Assembly: GCF_900101785.1 (NCBI RefSeq)
Contig: NZ_LT629688.1
Span: 4,340,001-4,404,000 of the forward strand
Direction of reading: 5' to 3'
Origin: Auraticoccus monumenti
GTDB lineage: Bacteria > Actinomycetota > Actinomycetes > Propionibacteriales > Propionibacteriaceae
Length of the DNA: 64,000 nucleotides
Shown here: positions 53,867 through 62,202 of the stretch, one piece after another
Layout of the letters: the number at the start of each line of letters is the position of its first letter
How positions within the stretch are numbered: position 1 is the first letter of the stretch
Notes under the pieces: model-generated
Seen by the model: the letters and a program-made list of their open reading frames with translations, nothing else
What the model was told of the DNA's origin: nothing
The model's database searches: none
Position numbers and translations under genes: made by a program

Positions 53867-54842
53867 ACCGCAGGTCACCGTGCTGCAGGGCGACGTCGCG
53901 GTGCAGGGGCTGGAATTCCTGCAGGACCTGGTCGACCTGGTGGTGGTGGACGCCGACGGCCTGCCGGCGGCGCTGCCGAGCACGCAGGCGCTGTTCCTCT
54001 GGGACTTCTTCTCCGACGCCGCGGTCGACCTGGTGGCCCGCGCCCCCCGGCTCACCTGGGTGCACGTGGCCGCCGCCGGGGTGGACCGTCTGGTCACCCC
54101 CGAGCTCGCCGCCTCCGGGGTGGTGGTCACCAACGCCCACGGCGTCTTCGACCGCCGCATCGCCGAGTACGTGCTGGCCTGCGTCAGCGCCCACCTCAAG
54201 GACCTCCCCACCACCTGGCAGGACCAGGCGGGCCGGCGGTGGCGGACGCGCGAGACCACCGACCTGGCCGGGCGGACGGTGCTGGTGGTGGGCGCGGGGG
54301 GCGTCGGGCGGGCCTGTGCACGGCTGCTGGGCGCGGTCGGCATGAACTGCCGTCTGCTGGCCCGCACCGCCCGGAGCGACCCCGAGCACGGACAGGTCCT
54401 CGGTGTGGACGAGCTCTCCGAGGCGGTCGGCGAGGCGGACGTGGTGGTGGTGGCGGCGCCGCTGACCGCGCAGACCGAGGGGCTGGTGTCGCGTCAGGTG
54501 ATCGCCCGGATGCGCCCGGGGTCCTTCCTGGTCAACGTGGGCCGCGGTCGCACGGTGGACCAGACCGCGCTGACCGACGCGCTGCTGTCGGGGCACCTGG
54601 CCGGGGCTGCGCTGGACACCTTCCAGGTGGAGCCGCTGCCCCCGCAGGACCCGTTGTGGGACCTGCCGCAGGTACTGGTCTCCCCGCACACCTCGTCGCG
54701 GACCGGGAGCTGGCGGGCCGACCTGGTTGCCCAGTTCCGCCGGCTGTGCGCGCGGTGGGTGGCCGGGGAGACGCTGCACCCCGTCGTCGACCCCGAACTC
54801 GGTTTCGTCCCGGCAGCACGGACGGCCCCACCGGGCGGGTAA
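53859..54842 (+). CDS. D-2-hydroxyacid dehydrogenase
   Basis: 327-residue NAD(P)-dependent D-2-hydroxyacid dehydrogenase. The nucleotide motif is VVGAGGVGRACARLL. The catalytic trio is in VNVGRGRTVDQ (Arg), DTFQVEPLP (Glu) and SPHTSS (His). The strand-2 end reads LLARTARS with arginines and no Asp, suggesting NADP(H). It would reduce the 2-oxoacid made by the aminotransferase or oxidise a hydroxyacid. Last gene of the operon; a 53-bp gap precedes murT. Confidence 0.9.
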   Translation: MARPQVTVLQGDVAVQGLEFLQDLVDLVVVDADGLPAALPSTQALFLWDFFSDAAVDLVARAPRLTWVHVAAAGVDRLVTPELAASGVVVTNAHGVFDRRIAEYVLACVSAHLKDLPTTWQDQAGRRWRTRETTDLAGRTVLVVGAGGVGRACARLLGAVGMNCRLLARTARSDPEHGQVLGVDELSEAVGEADVVVVAAPLTAQTEGLVSRQVIARMRPGSFLVNVGRGRTVDQTALTDALLSGHLAGAALDTFQVEPLPPQDPLWDLPQVLVSPHTSSRTGSWRADLVAQFRRLCARWVAGETLHPVVDPELGFVPAARTAPPGG

Positions 54843-54895
54843 CCCGTGGGTGTCGTAGACGTGGGGAGGTGGTCGATGGCGGGCACACTAGTCAC

Positions 54896-56209
54896 ATGAC
54901 CACGCAGACCCTGCAGCGCCCGGCCGCCCCGGCGGCGTCCCGGAGCCCGGTCCGCCGGCTGCGCTCCGGGCTGGCCCGGCTGGCCGGAGGGGCGGCCGCC
55001 ACCGCGTCCCGGCTGAGTGGGCGGGGTAGCGGCGCGTCGATCCGGGGACAGGTCCTCCTCCGCCTGGACCCCGAGGCCTTGTCCACCCTGCTGCAGGGCC
55101 GCCGGACCACCGCCGTCTCGGGCACTAACGGCAAGACCACCACCACGCACCTGCTCGCGGCGGCGGTCAGGCAGGGTCTGGGCGAGCGGGCCCACCGGCT
55201 GGTCACCAACGCCGACGGCGCGAACCTGCACCACGGTCTCGCCTCGGCCCTCAGCCAGTCCCCGCGCGCCGACGTCGCCGTGCTGGAGACCGACGAGCGG
55301 GTCGTCGCCGACCTGGTCCGGCTGGGGCGCCCGGAGGTGCTGGTGCTGCTCAACTTCAGCCGCGACCAGCTGGACCGCCACCACGAGATCAAGGCGCTGG
55401 GACGCTCCTGGCGCACCGCCCTCGAGGCCGCCGGCGAGGACGGGCCGGTGGTGGTCGCCAACGCCGAGGAGCCGCTGATCGTCTGGGCGGCGCAGACCGC
55501 CCGCGAGGTGGTCTGGGTCGACACCGCCAGCACCTGGCAGCAGGACGCCTCGCTCTGCCCGCAGTGCGGCGCCGGGCTGGCCCGCACCCAGCCCGACCCG
55601 GAGACCGGCGAGGGCGGGGACTGGAGCTGCACCGGCTGCGACCTGGCCGAGCCCAAGGCGGACCTGCGGGTCCGCGACGGCCAGATCATCGACGCCGACG
55701 GCACCCGCTGGTCCCCCGCGCTGCAGATCCCCGGGGCCTTCAACGTCGGCAACGCCGCCCACGCCCTGGCCGCGGCCCGGCTGCTCGGCGTCTCCACCGA
55801 GGACGCCCTGGCCGGGATGAACACGGTGACGTCGCCGGCCGGACGCTTCGCCACCGCCCGGTTCGGCACCACCACGGCCCGGCTGCTGCTGGCCAAGAAC
55901 CCCGCCGGCTGGGCCGAGGCGCTGCCGCTGGCCGACACCTCCACCGTCGTGCTGGCCATCGACTCCGCCGCCGCCGACGGTCGCGACGTGTCCTGGCTGT
56001 GGGACGTGGAGTACGAGCAGCTGCGCGGGCGGACGGTCGTCTGCACCGGACCGCGGGCGGTCGACCTGGCCGTCCGGCTCCGCTACGCCGAGGTCGAGCA
56101 CCGGGTCGAGCAGGACCTGGCCCGTGCCCTCGAGGGCCACCCCGAGCCGGTGGACGTCATCGCCACCTACACCCCGTTCCAACGACTGCGCCGGATGGGA
56201 GGCGTCTGA
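54896..56209 (+). CDS. murT: Lipid II isoglutaminyl synthase, Mur-ligase subunit
   Basis: 437-residue Mur-ligase-family ATPase which with GatD amidates the alpha-carboxyl of D-glutamate in lipid II. The P-loop is VSGTNGKTTTTHLL. The MurT-specific zinc ribbon C221-P-Q-C224...C245-T-G-C248 is present. DUF1727-type C-terminal domain after about 330 (ATYTPFQRLRRMG). Start ATG at 54896 has no Shine-Dalgarno, and a CACACT -10-like hexamer lies 6 nt upstream, so the transcript may be leaderless; GTG at 54869 is an alternative. Overlaps gatD by one base (TGATG). Confidence 0.93.
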   Translation: MTTQTLQRPAAPAASRSPVRRLRSGLARLAGGAAATASRLSGRGSGASIRGQVLLRLDPEALSTLLQGRRTTAVSGTNGKTTTTHLLAAAVRQGLGERAHRLVTNADGANLHHGLASALSQSPRADVAVLETDERVVADLVRLGRPEVLVLLNFSRDQLDRHHEIKALGRSWRTALEAAGEDGPVVVANAEEPLIVWAAQTAREVVWVDTASTWQQDASLCPQCGAGLARTQPDPETGEGGDWSCTGCDLAEPKADLRVRDGQIIDADGTRWSPALQIPGAFNVGNAAHALAAARLLGVSTEDALAGMNTVTSPAGRFATARFGTTTARLLLAKNPAGWAEALPLADTSTVVLAIDSAAADGRDVSWLWDVEYEQLRGRTVVCTGPRAVDLAVRLRYAEVEHRVEQDLARALEGHPEPVDVIATYTPFQRLRRMGGV

Positions 56210-56940
56210 TGAGCAGCACGCCCGAGCGGGTCCACGTCGCGCTGGTCTACCAGTCGCTGCTGGGCATCTACGGCGACCGCGGCAACGCCACGGTGGTGAT
56301 GAAGCGGCTGCAGTGGCGCGGCTTCGACCCCGTGCTGACCGTGGTCGAGCCGGGGGACCCCGTCCCCGACGACGCGCAGGTGTACCTGATCGGCGGCGGT
56401 GAGGACGCCGCCCAGATCTCCGCCGTCCGGCTGCTGCGCGCCGACGGCGCGCTGAACCGGGCCGCCGACCGTGGTGCGGCCGTCCTCGGGGTCTGCGCCG
56501 GCTACCAGATCCTGGGCCGGACCTTCACCGTCGGGGAGAACGACGACCTGATCGACGGTCTCGGTCTGCTGGACGTGACCACCACCCGCGGCCCGAAGCG
56601 CGCGGTCGGTGAGCTGCTCGGCACCTGGTCCGGCGCCGACGGCGAGGCCCGCCAGATCACCGGGTTCGAGAACCACGGCGGCTGGACCGCCCGCGGCCGC
56701 GACGCCGAGCCCTTCTGCACCGTCGAGCACGGCATCGGCAACGGCGACGGCACCGACGGCGCGGTCAGCGGCTCGGTGATCGGGCTCTACCCCCACGGCC
56801 CCCTGCTGGCCCGCAACCCCGCCCTGGCCGACCACGTCATCTCGGTCGGTCTCGGTGGCCGCGAGCTGGAGCCCCTGGACCACCCCGAGATCACCGAGCT
56901 CCGCCGCCAGCGTCTGGCCGCCGTCCGCAGCACCCGCTGA
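56209..56940 (+). CDS. gatD: Lipid II isoglutaminyl synthase, glutamine amidotransferase subunit
   Basis: 243-residue class I glutamine amidotransferase of the CobQ-like type supplying ammonia to MurT. The nucleophile is Cys96 in GVCAGYQILG and the catalytic His is His196 in LYPHGPLL. N-terminal YQSLLGIYGDRGNATVV and FENHGGWT are diagnostic of GatD. Co-translated with murT. Together they modify peptidoglycan precursors in the cytoplasm. Confidence 0.95.
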   Translation: MSSTPERVHVALVYQSLLGIYGDRGNATVVMKRLQWRGFDPVLTVVEPGDPVPDDAQVYLIGGGEDAAQISAVRLLRADGALNRAADRGAAVLGVCAGYQILGRTFTVGENDDLIDGLGLLDVTTTRGPKRAVGELLGTWSGADGEARQITGFENHGGWTARGRDAEPFCTVEHGIGNGDGTDGAVSGSVIGLYPHGPLLARNPALADHVISVGLGGRELEPLDHPEITELRRQRLAAVRSTR

Positions 56941-57358
56941 CCGAGGACCCGGTCGGCAGTCGACGAGCCGAGGATCGGTGGACCGCCTCCTGGGAGTCAG
57001 CGCACAGCTACGGCCTGAGAGCCACCTCGTGGCGGATCCACGGTCCAGCACCCCAGCTCGCCGGTTGGCTGTGACGAGAGGTCGGTGACGGCGGACCAGC
57101 CGTCAGCCGAGGTCGCCCCGGGAGCCGGATCGACGGCATCGGGGCCGAGCGTGCGTGTCCACCACCCGACACCACGAGCTGAGGTCGCGTGAGAGTCGCG
57201 ACCCGAAGGTGGCGGTCCGGGGGTGGGTGTTCGGGTGTGGCGGGCGTTGGGAACTCGTCCGAGGAACGAGGACGAGGCTCCCCGGGCGGGACACCCACCC
57301 CCGGACCGCCGCCGGCACCCAGGCCGAAGAGACCCGCAGACCCCCTTAGATTGACGAC
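56941..57358. other. Non-coding interval between gatD and aldo/keto reductase
   Basis: 418 bp with no credible gene; small frames on both strands are Arg/Pro-rich and partly mirror each other because of a long inverted repeat. Hairpins: GCCAC/GTGGC (57021-57033), TCGG-TGACGGC/GCCGTCA-GCCGA (57082-57110), and the 100-nt element at 57211-57310. The promoter of the reductase gene should lie at the right end. Confidence 0.65.
57211..57310. repeat. 100-nt element with perfect 20-bp inverted-repeat arms
   Basis: GGCGGTCCGGGGGTGGGTGT (57211-57230) is the exact reverse complement of 57291-57310. The 60-nt interior holds a second stem, CTCGTCC (57254-57260) with GGACGAG (57270-57276). It ends 48 nt before the aldo/keto reductase start. 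Candidate structured leader, regulatory RNA or miniature mobile element. Confidence 0.8.
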
Positions 57359-58225
57359 ATGCAGACACGCACGCTCGGACCCTTCACCGTCTCCGCGATC
57401 GGCCTCGGGGCCATGCAGCTCTCCATGAGCGAGAAGCCGCTGCCCGACCAGGGCCAGGCCGACCGCACGATCCACGCGGCCCTGGACGCCGGGATCACCT
57501 TCATCGACACCGCCGACATCTACGCCCCCAGCTGGGACGCGATGGGTCACAACGAGGAGGTCGTGGCCCGGGCGCTGAGCAGCTGGGGCGGTGACCGCGA
57601 CTCGGTCGTGGTGGGGACCAAGGGCGGGATCACCCGCGGCGAGGGCGGGACCTGGGGCCGGGACGGCTCCGCGGAGTACCTGCGCGGTGCGGTGGAGAGG
57701 TCCCTGCGTCGGCTCGGGGTGGAGACCATCGACCTGTACCAGTGGCACCGCCCCGACCGCTGGAAGGTCTACGGCGATGTCGTCCAGGTGTTCGCCGACC
57801 TCAGGGCCGAGGGCAAGATCAAGGCCGTCGGCATCTCCAACGCCAACGTGGAGGAGATCGAGGTGGCGCTGGAGGTGCTCGGCGAGGGCGGTCTGGCCAG
57901 CGTCCAGAACGAGTACTCCCCCCGCTTCCGCAGCTCTCAGGACGAGCTCGAGCTCTGCGGCCGGCACGGCATCGCCTTCCTGCCCTGGAGCCCGCTGGGT
58001 GGGGCCGGCCAGGCCTCCGACATCGGCGGACGCTACTCCGTCTTCGGCGAGGTGGCCCAGGCGCACGGCGTCAGCCCCCAGCAGGTCGTGCTGGCCTGGG
58101 AGCTGGCCCAGGGCGAGCACGTCATCCCCATCCCCGGCTCGAGCCGGCCGGAGTCCATCGTGGACAGCGCCGCCGCGGCGGACCTGCAGCTCAGCGAGGA
58201 CGAGCTCGCGCGGCTCTCCGCCTGA
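57359..58225 (+). CDS. Aldo/keto reductase
   Basis: 288-residue TIM-barrel NADPH-dependent oxidoreductase. The AKR tetrad is identifiable: Asp in FIDTADIYAP with Tyr four residues later, Lys in VVGTKGGI, and His in LYQWHRPD. C-terminal IPIPGSSRPESI binds the cofactor phosphate. Substrate unknown. ATG start is supported by the typical N-terminus MQTRTLGPFTVSAIGLGAM. Preceded by a long inverted repeat; followed by tRNA-Lys. Confidence 0.9.
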   Translation: MQTRTLGPFTVSAIGLGAMQLSMSEKPLPDQGQADRTIHAALDAGITFIDTADIYAPSWDAMGHNEEVVARALSSWGGDRDSVVVGTKGGITRGEGGTWGRDGSAEYLRGAVERSLRRLGVETIDLYQWHRPDRWKVYGDVVQVFADLRAEGKIKAVGISNANVEEIEVALEVLGEGGLASVQNEYSPRFRSSQDELELCGRHGIAFLPWSPLGGAGQASDIGGRYSVFGEVAQAHGVSPQQVVLAWELAQGEHVIPIPGSSRPESIVDSAAAADLQLSEDELARLSA

Positions 58226-58280
58226 CCTCCGGTTCCGATTTTCCTCCGCCGGGCCGCTGAGGTAGTGTGTGCTCTCGCGC

Positions 58281-58353
<73 letters not shown>

Positions 58354-58360
58354 CTCCGGA

Positions 58361-58396
58361 CAGACGCCCCGGCCGGTTCCCCGGCCGGGGCGTCTG
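58361..58396 (+). terminator. Strong terminator after tRNA-Lys
   Basis: Perfect 16-bp stem CAGACGCCCCGGCCGG (58361-58376) with its complement at 58381-58396 and a TTCC loop. Confidence 0.88.
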
Positions 58397-58722
58397 GCGT
58401 CTCGGCTCCTCCCACCCCGGGCGAGCGGCTCCCCGACAGACACGCGGCACTCCCCCACAGGGCCCCGGCACCGCCGTCGCGAGGACCAGTGCGGTCATGA
58501 CGTCGGCCCGGGAGCCGAGACCACGACGATCCGGCCGCACTCGCCGACCGCTCCCCACGCACCGCCCCACGCGCGATCGGCGCGTGAGACCGCCCGCAGC
58601 CGAGGGAGTGCGGTCGAGTTGTCGCCTCCAGGACGCCGCGTCCGACGATCCGCCCGCACCCGACAGCACCGGCGCGCCGACCCGCCGGGCCGACGCCGGT
58701 CAGAGGGGGCCTGGGTCACACC
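58397..58722. other. Non-coding interval with short repeats
   Basis: 326 bp between the tRNA terminator and the 3' end of the DUF418 gene, without a credible gene. AGTGCGGTC occurs twice (58488-58496, 58607-58615) and CCGCACT once inverted (58535-58541). A perfect hairpin CACGCGC-gatcg-GCGCGTG is at 58568-58586. Confidence 0.55.
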
Positions 58723-59952
58723 TCAGCGACGGCCCCTGCTGAGCCGGCGGAGGACCGTCTCGGCCGGACCACGACGTCCGGCCCGCTCCAGGGCGACCGC
58801 ACCGGCGACAGACAGCAGCCACACCCCGACCGCGAGCAGGGCGGTGGCGGCGCTGCCCAGGTGCGCCCCCAGACCGAGCCCCCAAGCCGCCAGCAGCGGC
58901 GCGCAGACCACGGACTGCGCGAGGTAGCAGGACAGGGAGCGCTTGCCGACCGCGGTGAGTGCCCCGGAGACGGGGCCGGGGCCGGAGGTCCGCGACGACA
59001 GCCGGTCGGCGACCAGCCCGAACACCGCCACGTAACCCAGCCCGCCGAACAGACCCGTGACGGCCTGGGTCACGGGGAACACCCAGGCGACCGTGTCCGG
59101 GACGCCGAGGACACCCAGGTGCTGCAGGGCGTGCACGACGCCCTCGGACCAGGCCACGGCGAGACCGACGACCGCGACCCGGGTGAGCAGCCGACGGTGC
59201 CGGCCCGGCTCCTCCAGCACCCGGCGCCGCGCGGCCCAGAAGGCGGTGAGGACGGCCACCGGCACGACCAGCCCGAGCAGGCCCTGCCCGAGCACCAGCA
59301 GCGGCCAGAAGGTGAGCCGGGGCAGCACCGAGTCCGGCCAGCTCTCGATCCCGTTGATCGCGGTCACCGAGGCCAGGAAGCTCTGCCCCGGCGGCATCGG
59401 CACCTCGGCCGCCACCAGGAACACCGCCGAGGAGACGGCGAAGAGCATCCCCACCACCAGGATCGAGGTGAGCACCAGCGCCCACACCGCCAGCGTCTCG
59501 TCCCGCCGGCGCAGGAACGCCGCCACCAGCACGAGCCCCGCCAGGCCGTAGGCGCCGAGGATGTCGCCCTCCCAGAGCAGCGCGGCGTGCAGGGCCCCGA
59601 AGAGCAGCATCCACAGGTGACGCCGGCGCAGCACCCGGCGCACCGCCCGCTCGTCGGCACCGGCCGCGAGCTGGCTGCGGTGGCTCTGCACGATGCCGTA
59701 GCCGAAGAGGAAGGCGAACATCGGGTAGACCCGGCTGTCCACGGCGATGATCACCACCGCCTGGACCGCCCGGTCGAGCAGGGTGCCGTCGGTCGGGTGC
59801 ACCGAGGCGATCCCGGTGGGTGAGCCGTAGAGGTACCAGGGAGTGTTGGCCAGCGCGATCAGCAGCAGCATCACCCCGCGGGCGAGGTCGGGCGCCAGGC
59901 TGCGCCCACCAGCCTCCCGGGCCGGTGGGACCACGACCGCTGCAGAGCTCAT
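58723..59952 (-). CDS. DUF418 domain-containing membrane protein
   Basis: 409-residue polytopic membrane protein, about ten helices. The N-terminus APDLARGVMLLLIALANTPWYLYG and the loop DSRVYPMFAFLFGYGI, with a C-terminal half including GKRSLSCYLAQSVVCAPLLAAWG, are characteristic of the DUF418/YeiB family, related to acyltransferase-3-like membrane proteins. Activity unknown. ATG at 59952 gives MSSAAVVVPP. It is transcribed toward the tRNA-Lys terminator; the sugar ABC operon terminator lies just upstream. Confidence 0.85.
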   Translation of the reverse strand: MSSAAVVVPPAREAGGRSLAPDLARGVMLLLIALANTPWYLYGSPTGIASVHPTDGTLLDRAVQAVVIIAVDSRVYPMFAFLFGYGIVQSHRSQLAAGADERAVRRVLRRRHLWMLLFGALHAALLWEGDILGAYGLAGLVLVAAFLRRRDETLAVWALVLTSILVVGMLFAVSSAVFLVAAEVPMPPGQSFLASVTAINGIESWPDSVLPRLTFWPLLVLGQGLLGLVVPVAVLTAFWAARRRVLEEPGRHRRLLTRVAVVGLAVAWSEGVVHALQHLGVLGVPDTVAWVFPVTQAVTGLFGGLGYVAVFGLVADRLSSRTSGPGPVSGALTAVGKRSLSCYLAQSVVCAPLLAAWGLGLGAHLGSAATALLAVGVWLLSVAGAVALERAGRRGPAETVLRRLSRGRR

Positions 59953-60002
59953 GCCCCGATGCTGGCAGCCTCCCCGGCCGCCGGGATCGGGGAGGACCAC
60001 GA

Positions 60003-60032
60003 GAGGGCCCCCGGGATGTCCCGGGGGCCCTC
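60003..60032 (-). terminator. Terminator of the sugar ABC operon
   Basis: Perfect 14-bp stem GAGGGCCCCCGGGA (60003-60016) with TCCCGGGGGCCCTC (60019-60032), 2-nt loop, about 20 nt past the stop of the last permease gene. Confidence 0.85.
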
Positions 60033-60053
60033 GGTCGTGCGGTCGGTTGCGTG

Positions 60054-60998
60054 CTACTTCACGCCACCGGCGGTCAGACCGGCCACGATCCGACGCTGGA
60101 AGATCAGCACCGCGATCAGCAGCGGGACGGTGACGATGACGCCCGCGGCCATGATGGTGCCGTAGGGGGTGTCGAAACCGGTCGTGCCGGTGAACTTGCT
60201 GATCGCCACGGTGGCGGTCTGCATGTCCGAGCTGCGGGCGAAGGTCAGCGCGATGATGAACTCGTTCCACACCGCGATGAACGTGATGATCGCCGTGGTG
60301 AACACACCGGGGGCGGCCAGCGGCAGGATGATCCGCCGGAACGCCTGACCCGGTGTGCAGCCGTCCACCATGGCCGCCTGCTCCAGCTCCACCGGGAGCT
60401 GGCGGAAGAAGGCCGTCAGGTTCCACACGCACAGCGGCATCGCGAACGACAGGCTGGGCAGGACGAGCGCCTGGTAGGTGTTCATCCAGTCGAACGGGAA
60501 CCAGCTGTAGCTGGCGGTGAACATCTTGAGCAGCGGGATGATCAGCGTGATGCCGGGGAACATCGAGGTGGCGATGATGACCGCCAGCACGATGCCCTTG
60601 AACCGGAACCGCAGCCGGGCCAGCGAGTAGGCCGCGATGATGCCGAACGCCAGGGTGAGCAGCGTCGTGACCCCCGAGACGATGACCGAGTTGACCAGCG
60701 AGCGGAGGAAGTTGTTGTTGCCGCTGAAGACCCCGATGTAGTTCTCGACCGAGGCCGGGCTGGGGAGGAACTCGGTGCTGCGGCCCTCGGTCGGGATCCG
60801 CAGCGAGGAGACGATCATCCAGTAGAAGGGCAGCAGGCAGTAGATGACGATCACGGCCATCCCGACGTAGGCCGCGATCCTGCCGGCCAGCGCCTTGCCG
60901 CTGCGCTTGGGCTTGTTGAGCTGGGCGATCTCCTCGGCCGTGGTGGTGTGCTGCCCCGGGACGTCGTCCAGGTCGGTGCGGGCGGTGGTGGTGCTCAC
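60054..60998 (-). CDS. Carbohydrate ABC transporter permease (MalG type)
   Basis: 314-residue inner-membrane subunit with six transmembrane helices after a ~35-residue cytoplasmic N-terminus. The EAA loop is ELEQAAMVDGCTPGQAFRRIILPLAAPG, contacting the ATPase. Typical MalG/SugB features are ATSMFPGITLIIPLLKM and the C-terminal RRIVAGLTAGGVK. Pairs with the adjacent MalF-type permease, whose stop overlaps this start by 4 bases. Substrate probably a sugar or oligosaccharide. Confidence 0.92.
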   Translation of the reverse strand: MSTTTARTDLDDVPGQHTTTAEEIAQLNKPKRSGKALAGRIAAYVGMAVIVIYCLLPFYWMIVSSLRIPTEGRSTEFLPSPASVENYIGVFSGNNNFLRSLVNSVIVSGVTTLLTLAFGIIAAYSLARLRFRFKGIVLAVIIATSMFPGITLIIPLLKMFTASYSWFPFDWMNTYQALVLPSLSFAMPLCVWNLTAFFRQLPVELEQAAMVDGCTPGQAFRRIILPLAAPGVFTTAIITFIAVWNEFIIALTFARSSDMQTATVAISKFTGTTGFDTPYGTIMAAGVIVTVPLLIAVLIFQRRIVAGLTAGGVK

Positions 60999-62077
60999 GG
61001 CATGCCTCCGGAGGTGATCGAGGTGCGGGTGTCGCCCGCGGGACGACCGCCGGCCTTGGCCGCGGCCTTCCGCCGCTTGCGGCCCTCCTGCACGGCCTTG
61101 AGCTCCTCGTCACCGATCACGTCGGCCCCGAGCAGCTTCACGAAGAGGTAGGCCACCAGCACGATGTAGAGGAACAGCACGATCGAGTACGCCGCGGCCG
61201 GCCCGTAGCGGACCGCGTTGGCCTCGACGTAGGCGAACATCGACAGCGTCTCGACAGAGTACTTGCCCAGGCCGATCATGCCGAAGGGCAGATCGAACAT
61301 CCGCATGGTGTCGAGGGTGCGGAAGAGCACCGCCACCACCAGGGTCGGCTTCACCATCGGCAGCGTGATCCGGGTGAAGGTCCGCCAGGCGCTGGCCCCG
61401 TCGACCTTGGCCGCCTCGTACACCTCGGCGGGGATCGTCTGGAGCCCGGCCAGCGTCAGCAGGCCGATGAAGGGGGCCGTCTTCCAGACGTCGGCCAGCA
61501 CGACCGCCCAGAACGAGGCCGGGTTGTCAGCCAGCCACAGCACCTGGGTGCCGATGATCCGGTTCATCACGCCGGCCTCGTCGAAGATCAGCTTCCACAT
61601 CAGGGCCGAGACGATGGTGGGGATGGCCCACGGGACCAGGATCCCGGCGCGGACGATGCCACGCCCCTTGAACGCCTTGGCCATGATGAGCGCCATCGCC
61701 ACCCCGAGCACGGTCTCGATGGCCACGCAGAAGACGGTGAAGAGCGTGGTGTTGATGAAGGCGTTGAAGAAGCGGTCCATCACGCCGTAGTTGGCGGTGA
61801 CGTCGTTCATGCCGGCGAAGACCGAGGTGAAGTTGTCGAGACCGACGAACCTCTCACCCCCGGCGACGAGGCCGGTCTGCGGGTCGATGCCGGTGTTGCG
61901 CTGGAAGAACGCCTCCCGGATGGCCAGCAGGATGGGGACGCCCACCACGACGACGAGCACGATCATGGTGGGTGACAGCAGCATGGCGGCGAGCCGCCCC
62001 TGCCCGTCGCTGAGCGGGTTGGCCTTGCGTTTGGTGCCCGGCGGAGCTGCTCGCGCCGGTTCGATGGCGGTGGCCAC
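60995..62077 (-). CDS. Carbohydrate ABC transporter permease (MalF type)
   Basis: 360-residue permease with six main helices and an EAA loop EVYEAAKVDGASAWRTFTRITLPMVKP. A basic, Ala/Lys-rich C-terminal tail (KRRKAAAKAGGRP) extends into the cytoplasm. The GTG at 62077 is chosen since AGGAGG sits 5 nt upstream; a longer frame has no ribosome site. The binding-protein gene lies 125 bp upstream, separated by a hairpin. Confidence 0.92.
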   Translation of the reverse strand: MATAIEPARAAPPGTKRKANPLSDGQGRLAAMLLSPTMIVLVVVVGVPILLAIREAFFQRNTGIDPQTGLVAGGERFVGLDNFTSVFAGMNDVTANYGVMDRFFNAFINTTLFTVFCVAIETVLGVAMALIMAKAFKGRGIVRAGILVPWAIPTIVSALMWKLIFDEAGVMNRIIGTQVLWLADNPASFWAVVLADVWKTAPFIGLLTLAGLQTIPAEVYEAAKVDGASAWRTFTRITLPMVKPTLVVAVLFRTLDTMRMFDLPFGMIGLGKYSVETLSMFAYVEANAVRYGPAAAYSIVLFLYIVLVAYLFVKLLGADVIGDEELKAVQEGRKRRKAAAKAGGRPAGDTRTSITSGGMP

Positions 62078-62164
62078 TGGAACCTCCTCTCGTTCATCCG
62101 GCGGCGCCACTGCCGCCCGGAGCCTCGACGCGGCCCCGCCCCCTCAGGGACGGAGCCGCACCGA

Positions 62165-62196
62165 CGGCCGCCGGGCAGGGAACTGCCCGACGGCCG
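62165..62196 (-). terminator. Intra-operon hairpin between binding-protein and permease genes
   Basis: CGGCCG-c-CGGGCAG (62165-62178) pairs with CTGCCCG-a-CGGCCG (62183-62196) around GGAA, just after the binding-protein stop. It probably causes partial termination or protects the upstream mRNA, so that binding protein exceeds permease. Confidence 0.7.
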
Positions 62197-62202
62197 ACGT
62201 GA

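Noticed and set aside
49176-54842. Reading the operon as a complete ectoine-degradation (eut/doe) cluster
   Set aside because: Only the M24 protein resembles DoeA; the deacetylase is M20 rather than the AstE-like DoeB, and the characteristic eutB/eutC, AsnC regulator and semialdehyde dehydrogenase genes are missing.
44692-54895. Direct repeat of the tRNA-His 3' end as an att site of an integrated element
   Set aside because: I looked around 54840-54900 and near tRNA-Lys and found only the universal T-loop sequence; no integrase gene is present.
57103-57349. Two small opposing frames sharing a similar peptide (AVRGWV...THPRTA)
   Set aside because: The similarity is produced by the perfect inverted repeat, not by related proteins.
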